A DNA stretch of 64,000 bases from Vibrio hangzhouensis (GTDB taxonomy: Bacteria > Pseudomonadota > Gammaproteobacteria > Enterobacterales > Vibrionaceae). Positions 27,325 to 37,202 of this stretch are shown here, piece by piece (within the stretch, counting starts at the first letter, position 1; each line of letters starts with the position of its first letter). The stretch spans positions 248,001 through 312,000 of the forward strand of contig NZ_FNVG01000003.1 in the NCBI RefSeq assembly GCF_900107935.1, written 5' to 3'. Below the pieces are notes generated by a model. The model saw only the letters and a list, made by a program, of their open reading frames with translations, searched no databases and was not told the origin of the DNA. The translations under genes were made by a program, and so were the position numbers.

Positions 27325-29007
27325 ATGAGTCAAACAGCTCAAAAAGACTGGTGGAAAACGGCCACGATTTATCAAATCTATCCGAAGAGTTTTTGTGATA
27401 GCGGTGATAAAGGGATGGGGGATATTAAGGGCATCACCTCAAAACTCGACTATCTATCAAGTTTAGGTGTAGATGCTATCTGGTTAACGCCAGTGTACGC
27501 CTCACCGATGATCGATAACGGTTACGATATCTCCGATTACTACGCCATTAACCCTGACTTTGGCACCATGCAAGACTTTGATGAACTGCTGGCTGCGGCG
27601 CATCACAAAGGTATTCGCATCATTATGGATATCGTTGTCAATCATACCTCGACGGAGCACCACTGGTTTCAGTCGGCATTGGGCAATAAACAAAGCCCTT
27701 ATCGCGACTACTATATCTGGAAACCAAACCACGACGGCAAACTGCCGAACAACTGGCAGTCTAAGTTTGGTGGTTCAGCTTGGGCACTAGATGAAGCGAC
27801 CAATGAATACTATCTGCATTTGTTTGCTAAAGAGCAGGCGGACCTTAACTGGGAAAACCCGCAAGTCCGTGAAGAAGTGAAGCAGGTTATTGAATTCTGG
27901 GCCAAGAAAGGTGTAGACGGTTTTAGGCTCGATGTGATTAACCTTATCTCAAAAGAGCAGGATTTTGCCGATGACCTTACCGGTGATGGCCGTCGTTTTT
28001 ACACCGATGGCCCTCGTGTTCACGAGTATTTACAGGAGATCAGTGAAGCGGTGTTCCAGAAATACGGTTCGGTGACCGTAGGTGAAATGTCCTCAACAAC
28101 GCTTGAACACTGTCAGCAATACAGTGCCGTTGACGGTAAAGAATTGTCAATGGTGTTTAATTTTCACCATCTAAAAGTCGATTATCCAAATGGAGAGAAG
28201 TGGACCAAAGCCGACTTTGATTTTCTGCAGCTCAAGCAGATCTTCAATCACTGGCAGACGGGCTTGAATGGTAAAGGGTGGGGTGCACTATTCTGGTGTA
28301 ACCACGACCAGCCTCGCGTGGTTAGCCGTTTAGGTAACGACCAACAGTATCGAACTGAGTCGGCGAAAATGCTCGCGGCATCGGTACATCTGATGCAAGG
28401 CACACCTTATATCTATCAAGGTGAAGAAATCGGTATGACTAACCCAGGCTTTTCTGATATGAGTCAGTATCGTGATGTCGAAAGCCTCAACATGTACCAG
28501 TTAATGGTCGAACAGGGCGATACCTGTCATGACGATATGATGGCGATCTTGCGACAGAAATCTCGCGATAACTCTCGCACGCCTATGCAGTGGGATGACA
28601 GCAAACACGCAGGTTTTACTCAAGGCACGCCGTGGATTGGTGTCGCGGATAACTACCCAGAAATTAACGCACAAGCGGCGGTCGAAGATAAGCAGTCGGT
28701 GTTCTACTTCTACAAGCAATTGATCGCACTGCGTAAACAGCTACCGGTGATTACCGAAGGCGGTTACGTGGACCTATTCCCTGAGCATCCTCAGGTGCAT
28801 GGTTACTTGCGTGAAAGCGACGATACTATGCTGCTTTGCTTGAACAACTACTACGGTGAAGAGACATGTGTTGAGCTGCCTGGGCAGTTCAATGGTTTGG
28901 CAGGCAGTGTGGTGCTCAACAATCTCAATCGAGAGCGGCAGATTAGTCTGAATAACGACATAAAACTGGACGGTTATGAAACCCTGGCGGTATTGATTCA
29001 AAAATGA
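27325..29007 (+). CDS. treC: Trehalose-6-phosphate hydrolase
   Basis: Splits trehalose 6-phosphate into glucose and glucose 6-phosphate in the cytoplasm. The 560-residue GH13 enzyme has the catalytic regions DGFRLDVINLI (nucleophile Asp), VGEMSS (acid Glu) and WCNHDQPR (third Asp), with the N-terminal WWKTATIYQIYPKSF typical of the family. The ATG at 27325 is preferred to the in-frame GTG at 27310 because it matches the family start. It follows treB by 72 bases across the hairpin. Confidence 0.95.
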   Translation: MSQTAQKDWWKTATIYQIYPKSFCDSGDKGMGDIKGITSKLDYLSSLGVDAIWLTPVYASPMIDNGYDISDYYAINPDFGTMQDFDELLAAAHHKGIRIIMDIVVNHTSTEHHWFQSALGNKQSPYRDYYIWKPNHDGKLPNNWQSKFGGSAWALDEATNEYYLHLFAKEQADLNWENPQVREEVKQVIEFWAKKGVDGFRLDVINLISKEQDFADDLTGDGRRFYTDGPRVHEYLQEISEAVFQKYGSVTVGEMSSTTLEHCQQYSAVDGKELSMVFNFHHLKVDYPNGEKWTKADFDFLQLKQIFNHWQTGLNGKGWGALFWCNHDQPRVVSRLGNDQQYRTESAKMLAASVHLMQGTPYIYQGEEIGMTNPGFSDMSQYRDVESLNMYQLMVEQGDTCHDDMMAILRQKSRDNSRTPMQWDDSKHAGFTQGTPWIGVADNYPEINAQAAVEDKQSVFYFYKQLIALRKQLPVITEGGYVDLFPEHPQVHGYLRESDDTMLLCLNNYYGEETCVELPGQFNGLAGSVVLNNLNRERQISLNNDIKLDGYETLAVLIQK

Positions 29008-29010
29008 AGA

Positions 29011-29036
29011 TAAGGCCCCTGACAAGGGGCCTTATT
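29011..29036. terminator. Terminator between treC and the YitT-like gene
   Basis: TAAGGCCCCT and AGGGGCCTTA form a 10-bp perfect stem with loop GACA. The genes converge on it. The T tract after it is short (TTATT), so it may be leaky. Confidence 0.65.
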
Positions 29037-29038
29037 CA

Positions 29039-29638
29039 TCAACCATAAGTCACTACATATCGAGTAGGTTTGTGATTCATTGCTAGCACTAAGTTCAACA
29101 TCACCGCACCCAATATCGAAATCGCAATAATTGACGGCGACACAAAGAAAAACGATGCCACCAAAATGGCACAATCAATCGCCATTTGCGTTTTACCCAC
29201 TGAAATACCAAACTTATCCTGTATAAACAGGCACAGCACGTTGAACCCGCCCAGACTGGATCGGTGTCTGAACAAAATCAACATACCCAACCCCATGAGC
29301 AAGCCGCCGGCAATGGCGCAATAGATGGCGTTGACGTGTTCCAGAGTCACGACTCGGTGCATGTTGTCGGTAATGATAGATACCAGAGCACCCGAAATCG
29401 CGCTACTGGCAGCGAAACGCTTACCAAAACGTTTCCACGCGAGCAGATAAAATGGGCTATTAAGCGCAAAGTAGAGGGTACCAAACGAAATCGGGACAAA
29501 TTGGCTGAACAACAGCGCTAGTCCTGTAGTACCACCCGTCAACAGTTGAGCTGATTGCAGGAAAAATATCCCCTGAGCGACGATAAAGGTGCCCGTGAGA
29601 ATTGCAATCCAGTCTTCTTTAAGTGAGTGTTTTGGCAT
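29039..29638 (-). CDS. YitT family inner-membrane protein
   Basis: A 199-residue protein with about five to six hydrophobic segments. The motif LTGGTTGLALLFSQ and the later SLGGFNVLCLFIQDKFG are typical of YitT/DUF161 proteins, whose role is not established. The ATG at 29638 is preferred to the TTG just before it. It is an isolated gene between treC and glyA, with a 348-base gap on its upstream side. Confidence 0.8.
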   Translation of the reverse strand: MPKHSLKEDWIAILTGTFIVAQGIFFLQSAQLLTGGTTGLALLFSQFVPISFGTLYFALNSPFYLLAWKRFGKRFAASSAISGALVSIITDNMHRVVTLEHVNAIYCAIAGGLLMGLGMLILFRHRSSLGGFNVLCLFIQDKFGISVGKTQMAIDCAILVASFFFVSPSIIAISILGAVMLNLVLAMNHKPTRYVVTYG

Positions 29639-29986
29639 CAATTTTAAATTCTTCTAATCAATATTCGCGGCAATAGTATTGAAAAGATGATCTTTTCGGT
29701 AGCTTGAAGGGTAAATTTACGGTAAACCTATGTAATTCAATTTTTACACAGTGTAAATGGAATTATTGACACTTAGGGTACTTGTCGTAGTACCGCCACA
29801 GGCGTACATGATGTTACCTAAGGTTCACTATGAAAAAACTGCATGAGAAATTTCCAATTTTTCCTTTATGACCCAGATCAAATTATGTATGATGCAAGTC
29901 ATCAAATGTGGTGACGAAAACGTTTGCTTTTGGTCATTGTGTGGTTTTTTTGAAACTTTCAGAACAATCTGAGTCAGGAGATACAG
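29639..29986. promoter_or_regulatory. Gap upstream of glyA: two regulatory sites, no gene
   Basis: This 348-base interval separates the divergent YitT-like gene and glyA. It has a PurR-like box at 29915-29930, a 6+6 inverted repeat GGTACT-N6-AGTACC at 29777-29794, a -10-like TATGAT at 29889-29894 and a TTGACA at 29766-29771 with no good -10 behind it. I see no convincing open reading frame or RNA gene in it. Confidence 0.5.
29915..29930 (+). promoter_or_regulatory. PurR box upstream of glyA
   Basis: ACGAAAACGTTTGCTT matches the PurR consensus ACGCAAACGTTTGCGT in 14 of 16 positions, including the whole core AAACGTTTGC. glyA is a known PurR target in E. coli. The box is 56 bases before the start codon and would lie just after the transcription start inferred from TATGAT. 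Confidence 0.75.
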
Positions 29987-31237
29987 ATGCTTAAGCGTGA
30001 TATGAACATCGCTGATTACGATGCGGAGCTATTTGCAGCTATTCAAGAAGAGACACTTCGTCAAGAAGAGCACATCGAGCTTATCGCTTCGGAAAACTAC
30101 ACTAGCCCTCGCGTAATGGAAGCGCAAGGCTCTCAGCTAACTAACAAGTACGCTGAAGGTTACCCTGGTAAGCGCTACTACGGTGGCTGTGAGTATGTTG
30201 ATAAAGCGGAAGCGTTAGCGATTGACCGCGCTTGTGAGCTTTTTGGTTGTGAATACGCGAACGTTCAGCCTCACTCTGGCTCTCAAGCGAACAGCGCAGT
30301 ATATATGGCGTTGCTGAACCCAGGCGACACAGTTCTAGGTATGAGCCTGGCACACGGTGGTCACCTGACTCACGGCTCGCCAGTAAACTTCTCTGGTAAG
30401 CACTACAATGTCATTCCTTACGGCATCGATGAAGCGGGTCAAATCAACTACGACGAAATGGAACAGCTTGCTGTAGAGCACAAGCCTAAGATGATCATCG
30501 GTGGTTTCTCTGCATACAGCCAAATCGTCGATTGGGCTCGCATGCGTGAAATCGCAGACAAGGTTGGCGCTTACCTATTCGTTGATATGGCGCACGTAGC
30601 GGGTCTTATCGCTGCTGGTGTTTACCCAACACCAGTTCCACACGCTCATGTGGTAACCACGACGACACACAAAACACTAGCGGGTCCTCGCGGTGGTCTT
30701 ATCCTGTCTAATGCAGGCGAAGACATGTACAAGAAACTGAACTCTGCGGTATTCCCAGGTGGTCAGGGTGGTCCTCTAATGCACGTTATCGCAGGTAAAG
30801 CGGTAGCGTTCAAAGAAGCGATGGAGCCTGAATTTAAAGAGTACCAGGCACGCGTTGTTAAGAATGCAAAAGCGATGGTGGCTCAGTTCCAAGAGCGCGG
30901 TTATAAGATTGTTTCTAACGGTACTGAAAACCACCTGTTCCTTGTTGACCTAATCGACAAAGACATCACTGGTAAAGAAGCCGACGCAGCACTAGGTGCA
31001 GCAAACATCACGGTAAACAAGAACTCTGTACCAAATGACCCGCGCAGCCCATTCGTAACGTCTGGTATTCGTGTTGGTTCTCCAGCTATTACTCGTCGTG
31101 GCTTCACCGAAGCAGACGCGACTGAGCTTGCTAACTGGATGTGTGATGTTCTAGACAACATTAACGATGAGTCAGTGATTGAAGCGACAAAAGCGAAAGT
31201 ACTAGAGATCTGTAAGCGTCTACCGGTTTACGCTTAA
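29987..31237 (+). CDS. glyA: Serine hydroxymethyltransferase
   Basis: PLP enzyme that interconverts serine and glycine and feeds one-carbon units to tetrahydrofolate. The 416-residue protein has the cofactor lysine in [14 protein letters not shown], and the start [15 protein letters not shown] is family standard. CAGGAG lies eight bases before the start. The glycine it makes is the signal of the gcvA/gcvB system encoded at 8.8-10 kb, so the two loci are functionally linked. Confidence 0.97.
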   Translation: MLKRDMNIADYDAELFAAIQEETLRQEEHIELIASENYTSPRVMEAQGSQLTNKYAEGYPGKRYYGGCEYVDKAEALAIDRACELFGCEYANVQPHSGSQANSAVYMALLNPGDTVLGMSLAHGGHLTHGSPVNFSGKHYNVIPYGIDEAGQINYDEMEQLAVEHKPKMIIGGFSAYSQIVDWARMREIADKVGAYLFVDMAHVAGLIAAGVYPTPVPHAHVVTTTTHKTLAGPRGGLILSNAGEDMYKKLNSAVFPGGQGGPLMHVIAGKAVAFKEAMEPEFKEYQARVVKNAKAMVAQFQERGYKIVSNGTENHLFLVDLIDKDITGKEADAALGAANITVNKNSVPNDPRSPFVTSGIRVGSPAITRRGFTEADATELANWMCDVLDNINDESVIEATKAKVLEICKRLPVYA

Positions 31238-31261
31238 TTCTTTGATGCTTTAAAGCGAATA

Positions 31262-31291
31262 AAAAAAGCGAGCCAGAGGCTCGCTTTTTTA
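31262..31291 (+). terminator. Terminator after glyA
   Basis: AAAAAAGCGAGCC and GGCTCGCTTTTTT pair perfectly with loop AGA and a T run. It lies 24 bases after the glyA stop and is well formed in both directions. Confidence 0.9.
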
Positions 31292-31322
31292 GTGGCTGAA
31301 TCTTGAGGTTACTTGGGTATAA

Positions 31323-31652
31323 CTACTTATTAATGTTAAGCAAGGTGCCCGATTTACATCTGAATGAGTAATACTTGCGACTCTCGCTAAACTGGCCTAA
31401 GCCTTCGCCATTACAGTAATCGATGTTGATATCACGCATGATATCCAGTGTTTTTTCGCTGTTAAGTGCGAACTTAGAGCCGTCCTTACAAACGATACGA
31501 ACTCGGCCATCGTCGCTGACGGAGTAGAGGTTTACCTCTGTATTGCAAAGCTCGAATGACGCTTCCAGATAATTGTCTTGCTGAGTGTTTTGCGCACAAC
31601 CTGCGATGATCGTTGCAGCGAGAATAGGCAAACCAATTTTAAGTAACTTCAT
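31323..31652 (-). CDS. Small lipoprotein of unknown function
   Basis: A 109-residue protein with a lipoprotein signal, lipobox IIAGC near residue 19. The mature part has four further cysteines, in ELCNTE, IVCKDG, DYCNGEG and FRCKSG, which could form two disulfides in the periplasm. AAGGATG lies upstream of its start. I do not recognise a named family. It stands alone between glyA and lipA. Confidence 0.75.
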   Translation of the reverse strand: MKLLKIGLPILAATIIAGCAQNTQQDNYLEASFELCNTEVNLYSVSDDGRVRIVCKDGSKFALNSEKTLDIMRDINIDYCNGEGLGQFSESRKYYSFRCKSGTLLNINK

Positions 31653-31747
31653 GCTACATCCTTGATTGATTAATACTTTTCTTTAAGCCTACCTAAAAAT
31701 AATAAAATAGCGAGTATGAGATTGTCATGTTGCACCATTTTCTCAAA

Positions 31748-31782
31748 AAAAACACGGATTGCTTCAAGGGCGAATCCGTGTT
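31748..31782 (-). terminator. Terminator after lipA
   Basis: Read on the minus strand, AACACGGATT and AATCCGTGTT form a 10-bp stem with a 12-base loop, followed by eight T. It lies 24 bases beyond the lipA stop. Confidence 0.85.
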
Positions 31783-31805
31783 CAGACAGGGGAAGGCGTA
31801 GAGGT

Positions 31806-32771
31806 CTACTTCACTTCAACCCCTTTCGCTTGCAAGTCTGCGTGGTACGAAGAGCGCACAAATGGGCCACATGCAGCATGGGTAAAGCCCAAATCCAAAG
31901 CGATCTCTTTAAGCTCATCGAACTCTGATGGTGGCACATAACGTTCTACTGGCAGGTGATGGCGGCTAGGAGCCAGATACTGGCCAAGAGTTAGCATTGT
32001 CACGCCGTGCTCACGCAGATCTTTGAGGACTTCAACGATCTCTTCTTTGGTTTCTCCCAGACCCATCATCAACCCCGACTTCGTCGGAACATCCGGGTGC
32101 ATCTCTTTAAACTTCTTAAGCAGCTGCAATGACCATTTGTAGTTTGCACCAGGGCGCGCTTTACGATACAGGCGAGGCGCGGTCTCTAGGTTGTGGTTAA
32201 ACACGTCTGGCGGGTTATCTTTTAGCGCTTCAAGTGCCACGTCCATACGACCACGGAAGTCCGGCACCAGAGTTTCAATGCGGATTTCTGGATTAAGTGT
32301 CCGGATTTCTCGGTTGCAGTCAGCAAAGTGTTGTGCACCGCCATCACGCAGATCATCTCGGTCAACCGAGGTAACAACCACGTATTTAAGCTTCATATCT
32401 TTGATGGTTTGCGCAAGCTTTTGCGGCTCGCCTGCTTCAGGCGCATTTGGACGACCATGAGCAACGTCGCAGAATGGACAGCGACGAGTACAGATCGCAC
32501 CGAGAATCATAAAAGTGGCCGTACCGTGATTGAAGCATTCAGCCAGGTTAGGGCAGGACGCTTCTTCACAAACCGAGTGCAGGTCGTTTTTACGCATCGC
32601 AGACTTGATATCTTGGATGCGCTGGCTATCGGCTGGCAGTTTGATCTTCATCCATTCAGGTTTACGAAGGATCTCTTTTTGCTCGGTTGGCATGTTCTTA
32701 ACAGGAATCAGTGCCATTTTATCAGCGTCACGGTACTTAACGCCTTTTTCCATTTGGATAGGTTTGCTCAT
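31806..32771 (-). CDS. lipA: Lipoyl synthase
   Basis: Radical-SAM enzyme that inserts two sulfurs into octanoyl groups on carrier proteins. The 321-residue protein has the auxiliary cluster motif [12 protein letters not shown] and the radical-SAM motif CTRRCPFCD, with the C-terminal FVRSSYHAD containing the cluster serine. It begins four bases after the lipB stop, forming a two-gene unit that together make protein-bound lipoate, used by the glycine cleavage H protein among others. Confidence 0.96.
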   Translation of the reverse strand: MSKPIQMEKGVKYRDADKMALIPVKNMPTEQKEILRKPEWMKIKLPADSQRIQDIKSAMRKNDLHSVCEEASCPNLAECFNHGTATFMILGAICTRRCPFCDVAHGRPNAPEAGEPQKLAQTIKDMKLKYVVVTSVDRDDLRDGGAQHFADCNREIRTLNPEIRIETLVPDFRGRMDVALEALKDNPPDVFNHNLETAPRLYRKARPGANYKWSLQLLKKFKEMHPDVPTKSGLMMGLGETKEEIVEVLKDLREHGVTMLTLGQYLAPSRHHLPVERYVPPSEFDELKEIALDLGFTHAACGPFVRSSYHADLQAKGVEVK

Positions 32772-32775
32772 CGTC

Positions 32776-33417
32776 TTATGCTTCTTCGCTGAATTCTACT
32801 TGTTCATAATCAAGTATTGTTATAAGTGCTTTGATTAATTCGTCTTCTACGACGCCCACCTGTTGTGGACCGCCGAGCTGGCTAACCTGAACCATCTCCA
32901 TACCCGCATAGCCGCAGGGGTTGATTCTCAGGAATGGTGACAGATCCATGTTGATGTTAAGCGCCAGTCCGTGGAAAGAGCACCCTTTTCGAATGCGAAG
33001 CCCCAAAGAACACACTTTTTTATCATCAACGTAAACGCCAGGTGCATCGGGTCTCGCTGCGGATTCGATATTATACGCATTTAACGTTTGAATAACGAGA
33101 TTCTCGATGTGTGTGACCAGTTCGCGCACACCCAGTTTTTTGCGTCGTAGATTAATGAGAAAGTAAGCGACTAACTGGCCTGGGCCGTGGTAAGTGACCT
33201 GACCGCCACGATCGCTTTGAACGACGGGAATATCACCCGTGTTGAGCAGGTGCTCAGCCTTACCGGCTTGTCCTTGAGTGAACACAGGGTTGTGCTCCAC
33301 TAACCAGACTTCGTCGCGAGTAGCTTCAGTACGATTGTCAGTGAAATCATGCATGGCTTTCCAGACTGGTTCATAGTCTTTTCGTCCAAGCTTTCTTACA
33401 ACTAGCTGATTTTCCAC
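32776..33417 (-). CDS. lipB: Octanoyltransferase
   Basis: Transfers octanoyl from acyl carrier protein to lipoyl domains. The 213-residue protein has the substrate-site motif [14 protein letters not shown], the lysine in [14 protein letters not shown] and the catalytic cysteine in NPCGYAGM. It has its own upstream interval of 175 bases, which also contains the terminator of ybeD, so it is probably transcribed separately from ybeD. Confidence 0.95.
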   Translation of the reverse strand: MENQLVVRKLGRKDYEPVWKAMHDFTDNRTEATRDEVWLVEHNPVFTQGQAGKAEHLLNTGDIPVVQSDRGGQVTYHGPGQLVAYFLINLRRKKLGVRELVTHIENLVIQTLNAYNIESAARPDAPGVYVDDKKVCSLGLRIRKGCSFHGLALNINMDLSPFLRINPCGYAGMEMVQVSQLGGPQQVGVVEDELIKALITILDYEQVEFSEEA

Positions 33418-33543
33418 CAGTCACCTCGTCGTTACTTAATAAAGTATTCGCATTATAAACATGTTGATGGATTTGAACTACCAATAAATAACGAATTCTT
33501 AACGCTTGATTAGCGTTTATAAGCTATCCATTTGATAAATAAA

Positions 33544-33568
33544 AAGAAAGCAGCCTAAGCTGCTTTCA
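33544..33568 (-). terminator. Terminator after ybeD
   Basis: GAAAGCAGC and GCTGCTTTC pair perfectly with loop CTAA; on the minus strand five T follow. It lies 25 bases after the ybeD stop. Confidence 0.8.
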
Positions 33569-33592
33569 AAAAAATTTGATAAATTAAATTTT

Positions 33593-33871
33593 TTATAGAA
33601 CCATGCGAACAATGTCGATTTCACCAAGCTCTTTATAAAGGGTCTCTACCTGCTCAATAGAGGTCGCAGTGATGTTGATGGATACTGCGTGGTAGTTGCC
33701 TTTAGCACTTGGTTTAATCGTTGGGCTGTAGTCCCCTGGGGCATGACGCTGAATCACTTCCAGTACTTTCTCTGGAAGCTCTGGTTTCGCGTAACCCATC
33801 ACTTTGAATGTAAAAGAGCAAGGGAACTCTAGCAGGTCTTTGAGTTTTGCATCAGAGTTGATGGTCAACAT
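33593..33871 (-). CDS. ybeD: YbeD, DUF493 family protein
   Basis: A 92-residue protein with the ACT-like fold known for the E. coli member. The conserved segment [13 protein letters not shown] and the closing region [18 protein letters not shown] are family typical. It lies between dacA and lipB as in E. coli. Its biochemical role is not established; the constant link to lipB suggests a connection with lipoylation, which remains inference. Confidence 0.88.
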   Translation of the reverse strand: MLTINSDAKLKDLLEFPCSFTFKVMGYAKPELPEKVLEVIQRHAPGDYSPTIKPSAKGNYHAVSINITATSIEQVETLYKELGEIDIVRMVL

Positions 33872-33954
33872 AATAGGGACTCCAAAAATACCAATTCGTT
33901 ATAACGTGGCGAATAGTAATGCCTTATGTGGATGATCTCAAGCCAACATAAAAT

Positions 33955-33978
33955 AAAGCCGCATAAAGCGGCTTTACA
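33955..33978 (-). terminator. Terminator after dacA
   Basis: AAAGCCGC and GCGGCTTT pair with a 5-base loop; on the minus strand ATTTTAT follows. It lies about 28 bases after the dacA stop. Confidence 0.7.
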
Positions 33979-34003
33979 GAGACTTGGTTACTTTATGGCG
34001 TGC

Positions 34004-35182
34004 TTAGAACAAGCTCTTGAAAAGTAATACGATATAATCCCATAAGCGGCTGAATAGGCTACCTTCCTGAACATCTTCAAGCGCCAGTAATGGGTATTCA
34101 GCAACATCTTCGCCTTCTAGTTGATAGTATAGCTTACCAACGACATCACCCTTAGATATTGGTGCTTCTAGCTGCTTTTCAAGTACGAAGCTGGCTTTTA
34201 GATTTTTTGCCTGACCGCGTGGCAAAGTAACATAAGTGTCTTGGTCTACACCCAGGGCCACGGCGTCTTTGTCACCCATCCACACTTTTTCTTCTACGAA
34301 AGTCTCGTTAGCTTTGTGTGGGTTGACGGTTTCAAAGAAACGGAAGCCATAGCTAAGTAGCTTTTTGCTTTCTGACTTGCGGGCATTGGCGTTTTTCGTG
34401 CCCATAACAACCGCAACTAAACGCATCTTGCCTTCAGTCGCTGAACTTACCAGGCTGTATCCTGCTTTGCTCGTATGACCGGTTTTAATGCCATCAACGT
34501 TCATGCTCTTATCCCACAACAAACCGTTGCGGTTGTATTGCGTGATGCCGTTGTAGGTGAATTTCTTTTCCGAGTAGATGCGGTACTCATCCGGTACATC
34601 GCGAATCAATGCGCGGCCCAAAAGAGCCATATCATAAGGTGTGGAATAAAGATCTGCGTTATCCAGACCATGCACGTTTGCAAAGTGAGAGTTGGTCATG
34701 CCGATAGATTTCGCCCACGCGTTCATCAAATCAACGAAGGCGTCTTCGGAGCCGGCAATATGCTCGGCCATTGCAACACACGCATCATTACCTGACTGAA
34801 TGATGATGCCTTTATTCAGCTCTTCAACACTGACTTTTGTGCCCACTTCAATGAACATTTTTGAAGAATCAGGGAAATTCTTAGCCCAAGCGTTTTTACT
34901 GATGGTGACTTCATCTTGTGGGCTGATATTACCGCGTTTAAGCTCTTGACCGATGACGTAGCTTGTCATCATTTTTGTCAGGCTTGCCGGATGAAGTTGA
35001 GTGTTCATCTCTTTTTCAGCAAGTACTTTACCCGAGTTGTAATCCATCAACACAAAGCCTTTAGCTGCGATTTGTGGTGCATCTGGCATAACAACAGGGG
35101 CCGCAGAGGCAGAAGTGGCTGCCAAAGATGCGGTAAGAGCAATAGAAGTTAGTAATTTCATAGAAGATTGGTTCTTATTCAT
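34004..35182 (-). CDS. dacA: D-alanyl-D-alanine carboxypeptidase (PBP5/6 type)
   Basis: Trims the terminal D-alanine from peptidoglycan peptides in the periplasm. The 392-residue protein has a signal peptide ending near SASA (about residue 28), the catalytic triad motifs SLTK (Ser67, Lys70), SGN (130-132) and KTG (233-235), then a beta-rich C-terminal domain and an amphipathic membrane anchor WDYIVLLFKSLF. All catalytic residues are intact. It is separated from rlpA by 101 bases. Confidence 0.96.
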   Translation of the reverse strand: MNKNQSSMKLLTSIALTASLAATSASAAPVVMPDAPQIAAKGFVLMDYNSGKVLAEKEMNTQLHPASLTKMMTSYVIGQELKRGNISPQDEVTISKNAWAKNFPDSSKMFIEVGTKVSVEELNKGIIIQSGNDACVAMAEHIAGSEDAFVDLMNAWAKSIGMTNSHFANVHGLDNADLYSTPYDMALLGRALIRDVPDEYRIYSEKKFTYNGITQYNRNGLLWDKSMNVDGIKTGHTSKAGYSLVSSATEGKMRLVAVVMGTKNANARKSESKKLLSYGFRFFETVNPHKANETFVEEKVWMGDKDAVALGVDQDTYVTLPRGQAKNLKASFVLEKQLEAPISKGDVVGKLYYQLEGEDVAEYPLLALEDVQEGSLFSRLWDYIVLLFKSLF

Positions 35183-35283
35183 TTGAATACATTAATTCGT
35201 TAATTGTCCGTATATTAACAGATTGGGCGTGGCAAACTAGATAGCCTACACTAAGTAACATCTGCTATTTATGTCAATGATGT

Positions 35284-36081
35284 TTACATTTTTTTGACGA
35301 AAGCTGAGGAGTAACCAATTTTTTGCACTTGTTCAAGGATGTCTTGAGTGTGCTTATAGTCCTGGAATGGTCCTAACATCAGACGATAGTTACTTTTCAC
35401 TGGTGACAGAAAGGTGTCCACCGACAGTTTTTGACCAAGCTCACTCGATAAAGTTTCAATACGATCTTTATGAGGAGAGGCTGCAACCTGGATTGCATAT
35501 TCAGGATGCCTATTTTTTGTGTGTTCTCCATTAGGACGCTCAACGATGATCACTTCAATTTCGACGTTAGCCGTACCGGTTTTGATCACATCAAGTTTAC
35601 TCGCAGCGGCATAGCTTAAGTCGATGATTCGTCCTTCATGAAAGGGACCGCGGTCGTTGACACGCACGATGGTCTCTTTACCGTTGTCCAGATTAGTGAC
35701 TTTGACATAGCTCGGTAGAGGCAATGTTTTGTGCGCCGCCGACATCGAGTACATGTCATACACTTCACCATTTGAAGTCAAATGGCCATGAAACTTCTTA
35801 CCATACCAGGATGCCTGACCGCGTTCTTTAAAGCCTGCAGGATCTTTGATGATTTGGTAGCTATTACCGCGTAGCTTGTAGTTCTTATTGCCGCCTAAGC
35901 TGTAGGGCTCATATTTGGGCTGAGCGCCTTCAATATGATCAACAGAAATTGGAGTTTTAGGCGCCACGTCATCAGCGAGGTCGTAACGGCTGCTGGAAGA
36001 GGAGCAGCCCGCAAGTAAGAAAAGTCCGGCAACTAAGGTCGCCAAAGCTTGCTGTTTGCTGCTGTGAAAAATCGCTTTCAT
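35284..36081 (-). CDS. rlpA: Septal ring lytic transglycosylase family lipoprotein RlpA
   Basis: Outer-membrane lipoprotein acting on denuded glycan strands at the septum in several species. The start ATG at 36081 shares one base with the mrdB stop (TAATG); a longer open frame runs back through mrdB and is an artefact. The 265-residue protein has lipobox LAGC, a double-psi beta-barrel with GQASWYGKKFHG, AAHKTLPL and VNDRGPFHEGR that keeps the histidine and aspartate thought to be catalytic in Pseudomonas, and a C-terminal SPOR domain that binds denuded glycan. Confidence 0.93.
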   Translation of the reverse strand: MKAIFHSSKQQALATLVAGLFLLAGCSSSSSRYDLADDVAPKTPISVDHIEGAQPKYEPYSLGGNKNYKLRGNSYQIIKDPAGFKERGQASWYGKKFHGHLTSNGEVYDMYSMSAAHKTLPLPSYVKVTNLDNGKETIVRVNDRGPFHEGRIIDLSYAAASKLDVIKTGTANVEIEVIIVERPNGEHTKNRHPEYAIQVAASPHKDRIETLSSELGQKLSVDTFLSPVKSNYRLMLGPFQDYKHTQDILEQVQKIGYSSAFVKKM

Positions 36082-37202
36082 TACGTTGCCTTCGAAAATG
36101 CTTTTCTGTGAGTGTGAATTGACATGAGAATGCCAAAGCCAGCCATCAGCGTTACCATTGAGGTCCCGCCATAACTGACGAGCGGCAACGGAACACCCAC
36201 TACCGGTAATATACCGCTTACCATACCAATATTTACGAAAACGTAAACAAAAAAGCTGAGTACGATACTGCCCGCCATCATTCGTCCAAATGCGGTTTGC
36301 GCTGAACTGGCCAGATATAGACCACGACCGATGATAAATAGGTACAGTGCCAGCAACATTAAGATGCCTATCATGCCCCATTCTTCGGCAATAACTGCAA
36401 AAATAAAGTCAGTATGTCGTTCTGGAATGAATTCCAGCTGCGATTGTGTTCCTTGCATCCAGCCTTTACCGGCAATGCCGCCAGAGCCAATAGCAATCTT
36501 ACTCTGAATGATATGATACCCAGCACCTAGCGGATCCGACTCCGGGTCAAATAATGTTCTCACACGAACCTTCTGGTACTCGCGCATTAAGAAGAACCAA
36601 AGCACTGGGATAAATGCGCCCAGAGCAACCACAGCGCCGAAGATAATTTTCCAGCTAATGCCTGCCAGAAAGATAACAAAAATACCGGATGCGGCAATCA
36701 GGATAGAGGTGCCCAGATCAGGCTGTTTGGCGATCAGTATGGTGGGGACAAAGACCATGACCAGTGAAATCACCAAAGTTTGGAAGGTGATGGGTAAAGA
36801 ACGTTTGCCTATGTAGCGTGCGACCATGAGGGGCACCGCAAGCTTGAGTAATTCAGATGGCTGAAAGCGCACGAAGCCGAGATTGAGCCAGCGCTGCGCG
36901 CCCTTTGAGGCTTCACCAAAGAACAGCACTCCAAGTAACAGCAATACACCGGCAAAAAACATGGCTGGTGCAAGCGTTTCGTAGGTTCTGGGGGAAATCT
37001 GCGCCAGAATGATCATCACAGTCAGGGACAAGACCATGCGCATCGCCTGGCGGTCCATCATTGCCAGACTTTGGCCACTGGCGCTATACATGACGATAAG
37101 GCCAAAAGCCATGAGAGCCAAAATGCCTAGTAGCAGAGGCAAGTCGATATGAAAGCGCTCAAACAGCACTCTGTTTTGTCCTGTTGATGGGTCAAATCTC
37201 AT
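36081..37202 (-). CDS. mrdB: Rod-shape peptidoglycan polymerase RodA
   Basis: SEDS-family glycosyltransferase that works with PBP2 in cylinder elongation. The 373-residue protein has about ten membrane segments and the family motifs [27 protein letters not shown] and the C-terminal [11 protein letters not shown]. Its start overlaps the mrdA stop by four bases and its stop overlaps the rlpA start, so translation of the three is coupled. Confidence 0.96.
   Translation of the reverse strand: MRFDPSTGQNRVLFERFHIDLPLLLGILALMAFGLIVMYSASGQSLAMMDRQAMRMVLSLTVMIILAQISPRTYETLAPAMFFAGVLLLLGVLFFGEASKGAQRWLNLGFVRFQPSELLKLAVPLMVARYIGKRSLPITFQTLVISLVMVFVPTILIAKQPDLGTSILIAASGIFVIFLAGISWKIIFGAVVALGAFIPVLWFFLMREYQKVRVRTLFDPESDPLGAGYHIIQSKIAIGSGGIAGKGWMQGTQSQLEFIPERHTDFIFAVIAEEWGMIGILMLLALYLFIIGRGLYLASSAQTAFGRMMAGSIVLSFFVYVFVNIGMVSGILPVVGVPLPLVSYGGTSMVTLMAGFGILMSIHTHRKAFSKAT

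Noticed and set aside
29830..29871. A 13-codon leader-peptide-like open frame upstream of glyA (MKKLHEKFPIFPL)
   Set aside because: No clear ribosome site, no run of regulatory codons and no attenuator hairpin following it; it also lies before the likely transcription start.
36082..36381. A 100-codon upstream extension of rlpA
   Set aside because: It is antiframe readthrough inside mrdB; the lipoprotein signal starts at 36081.
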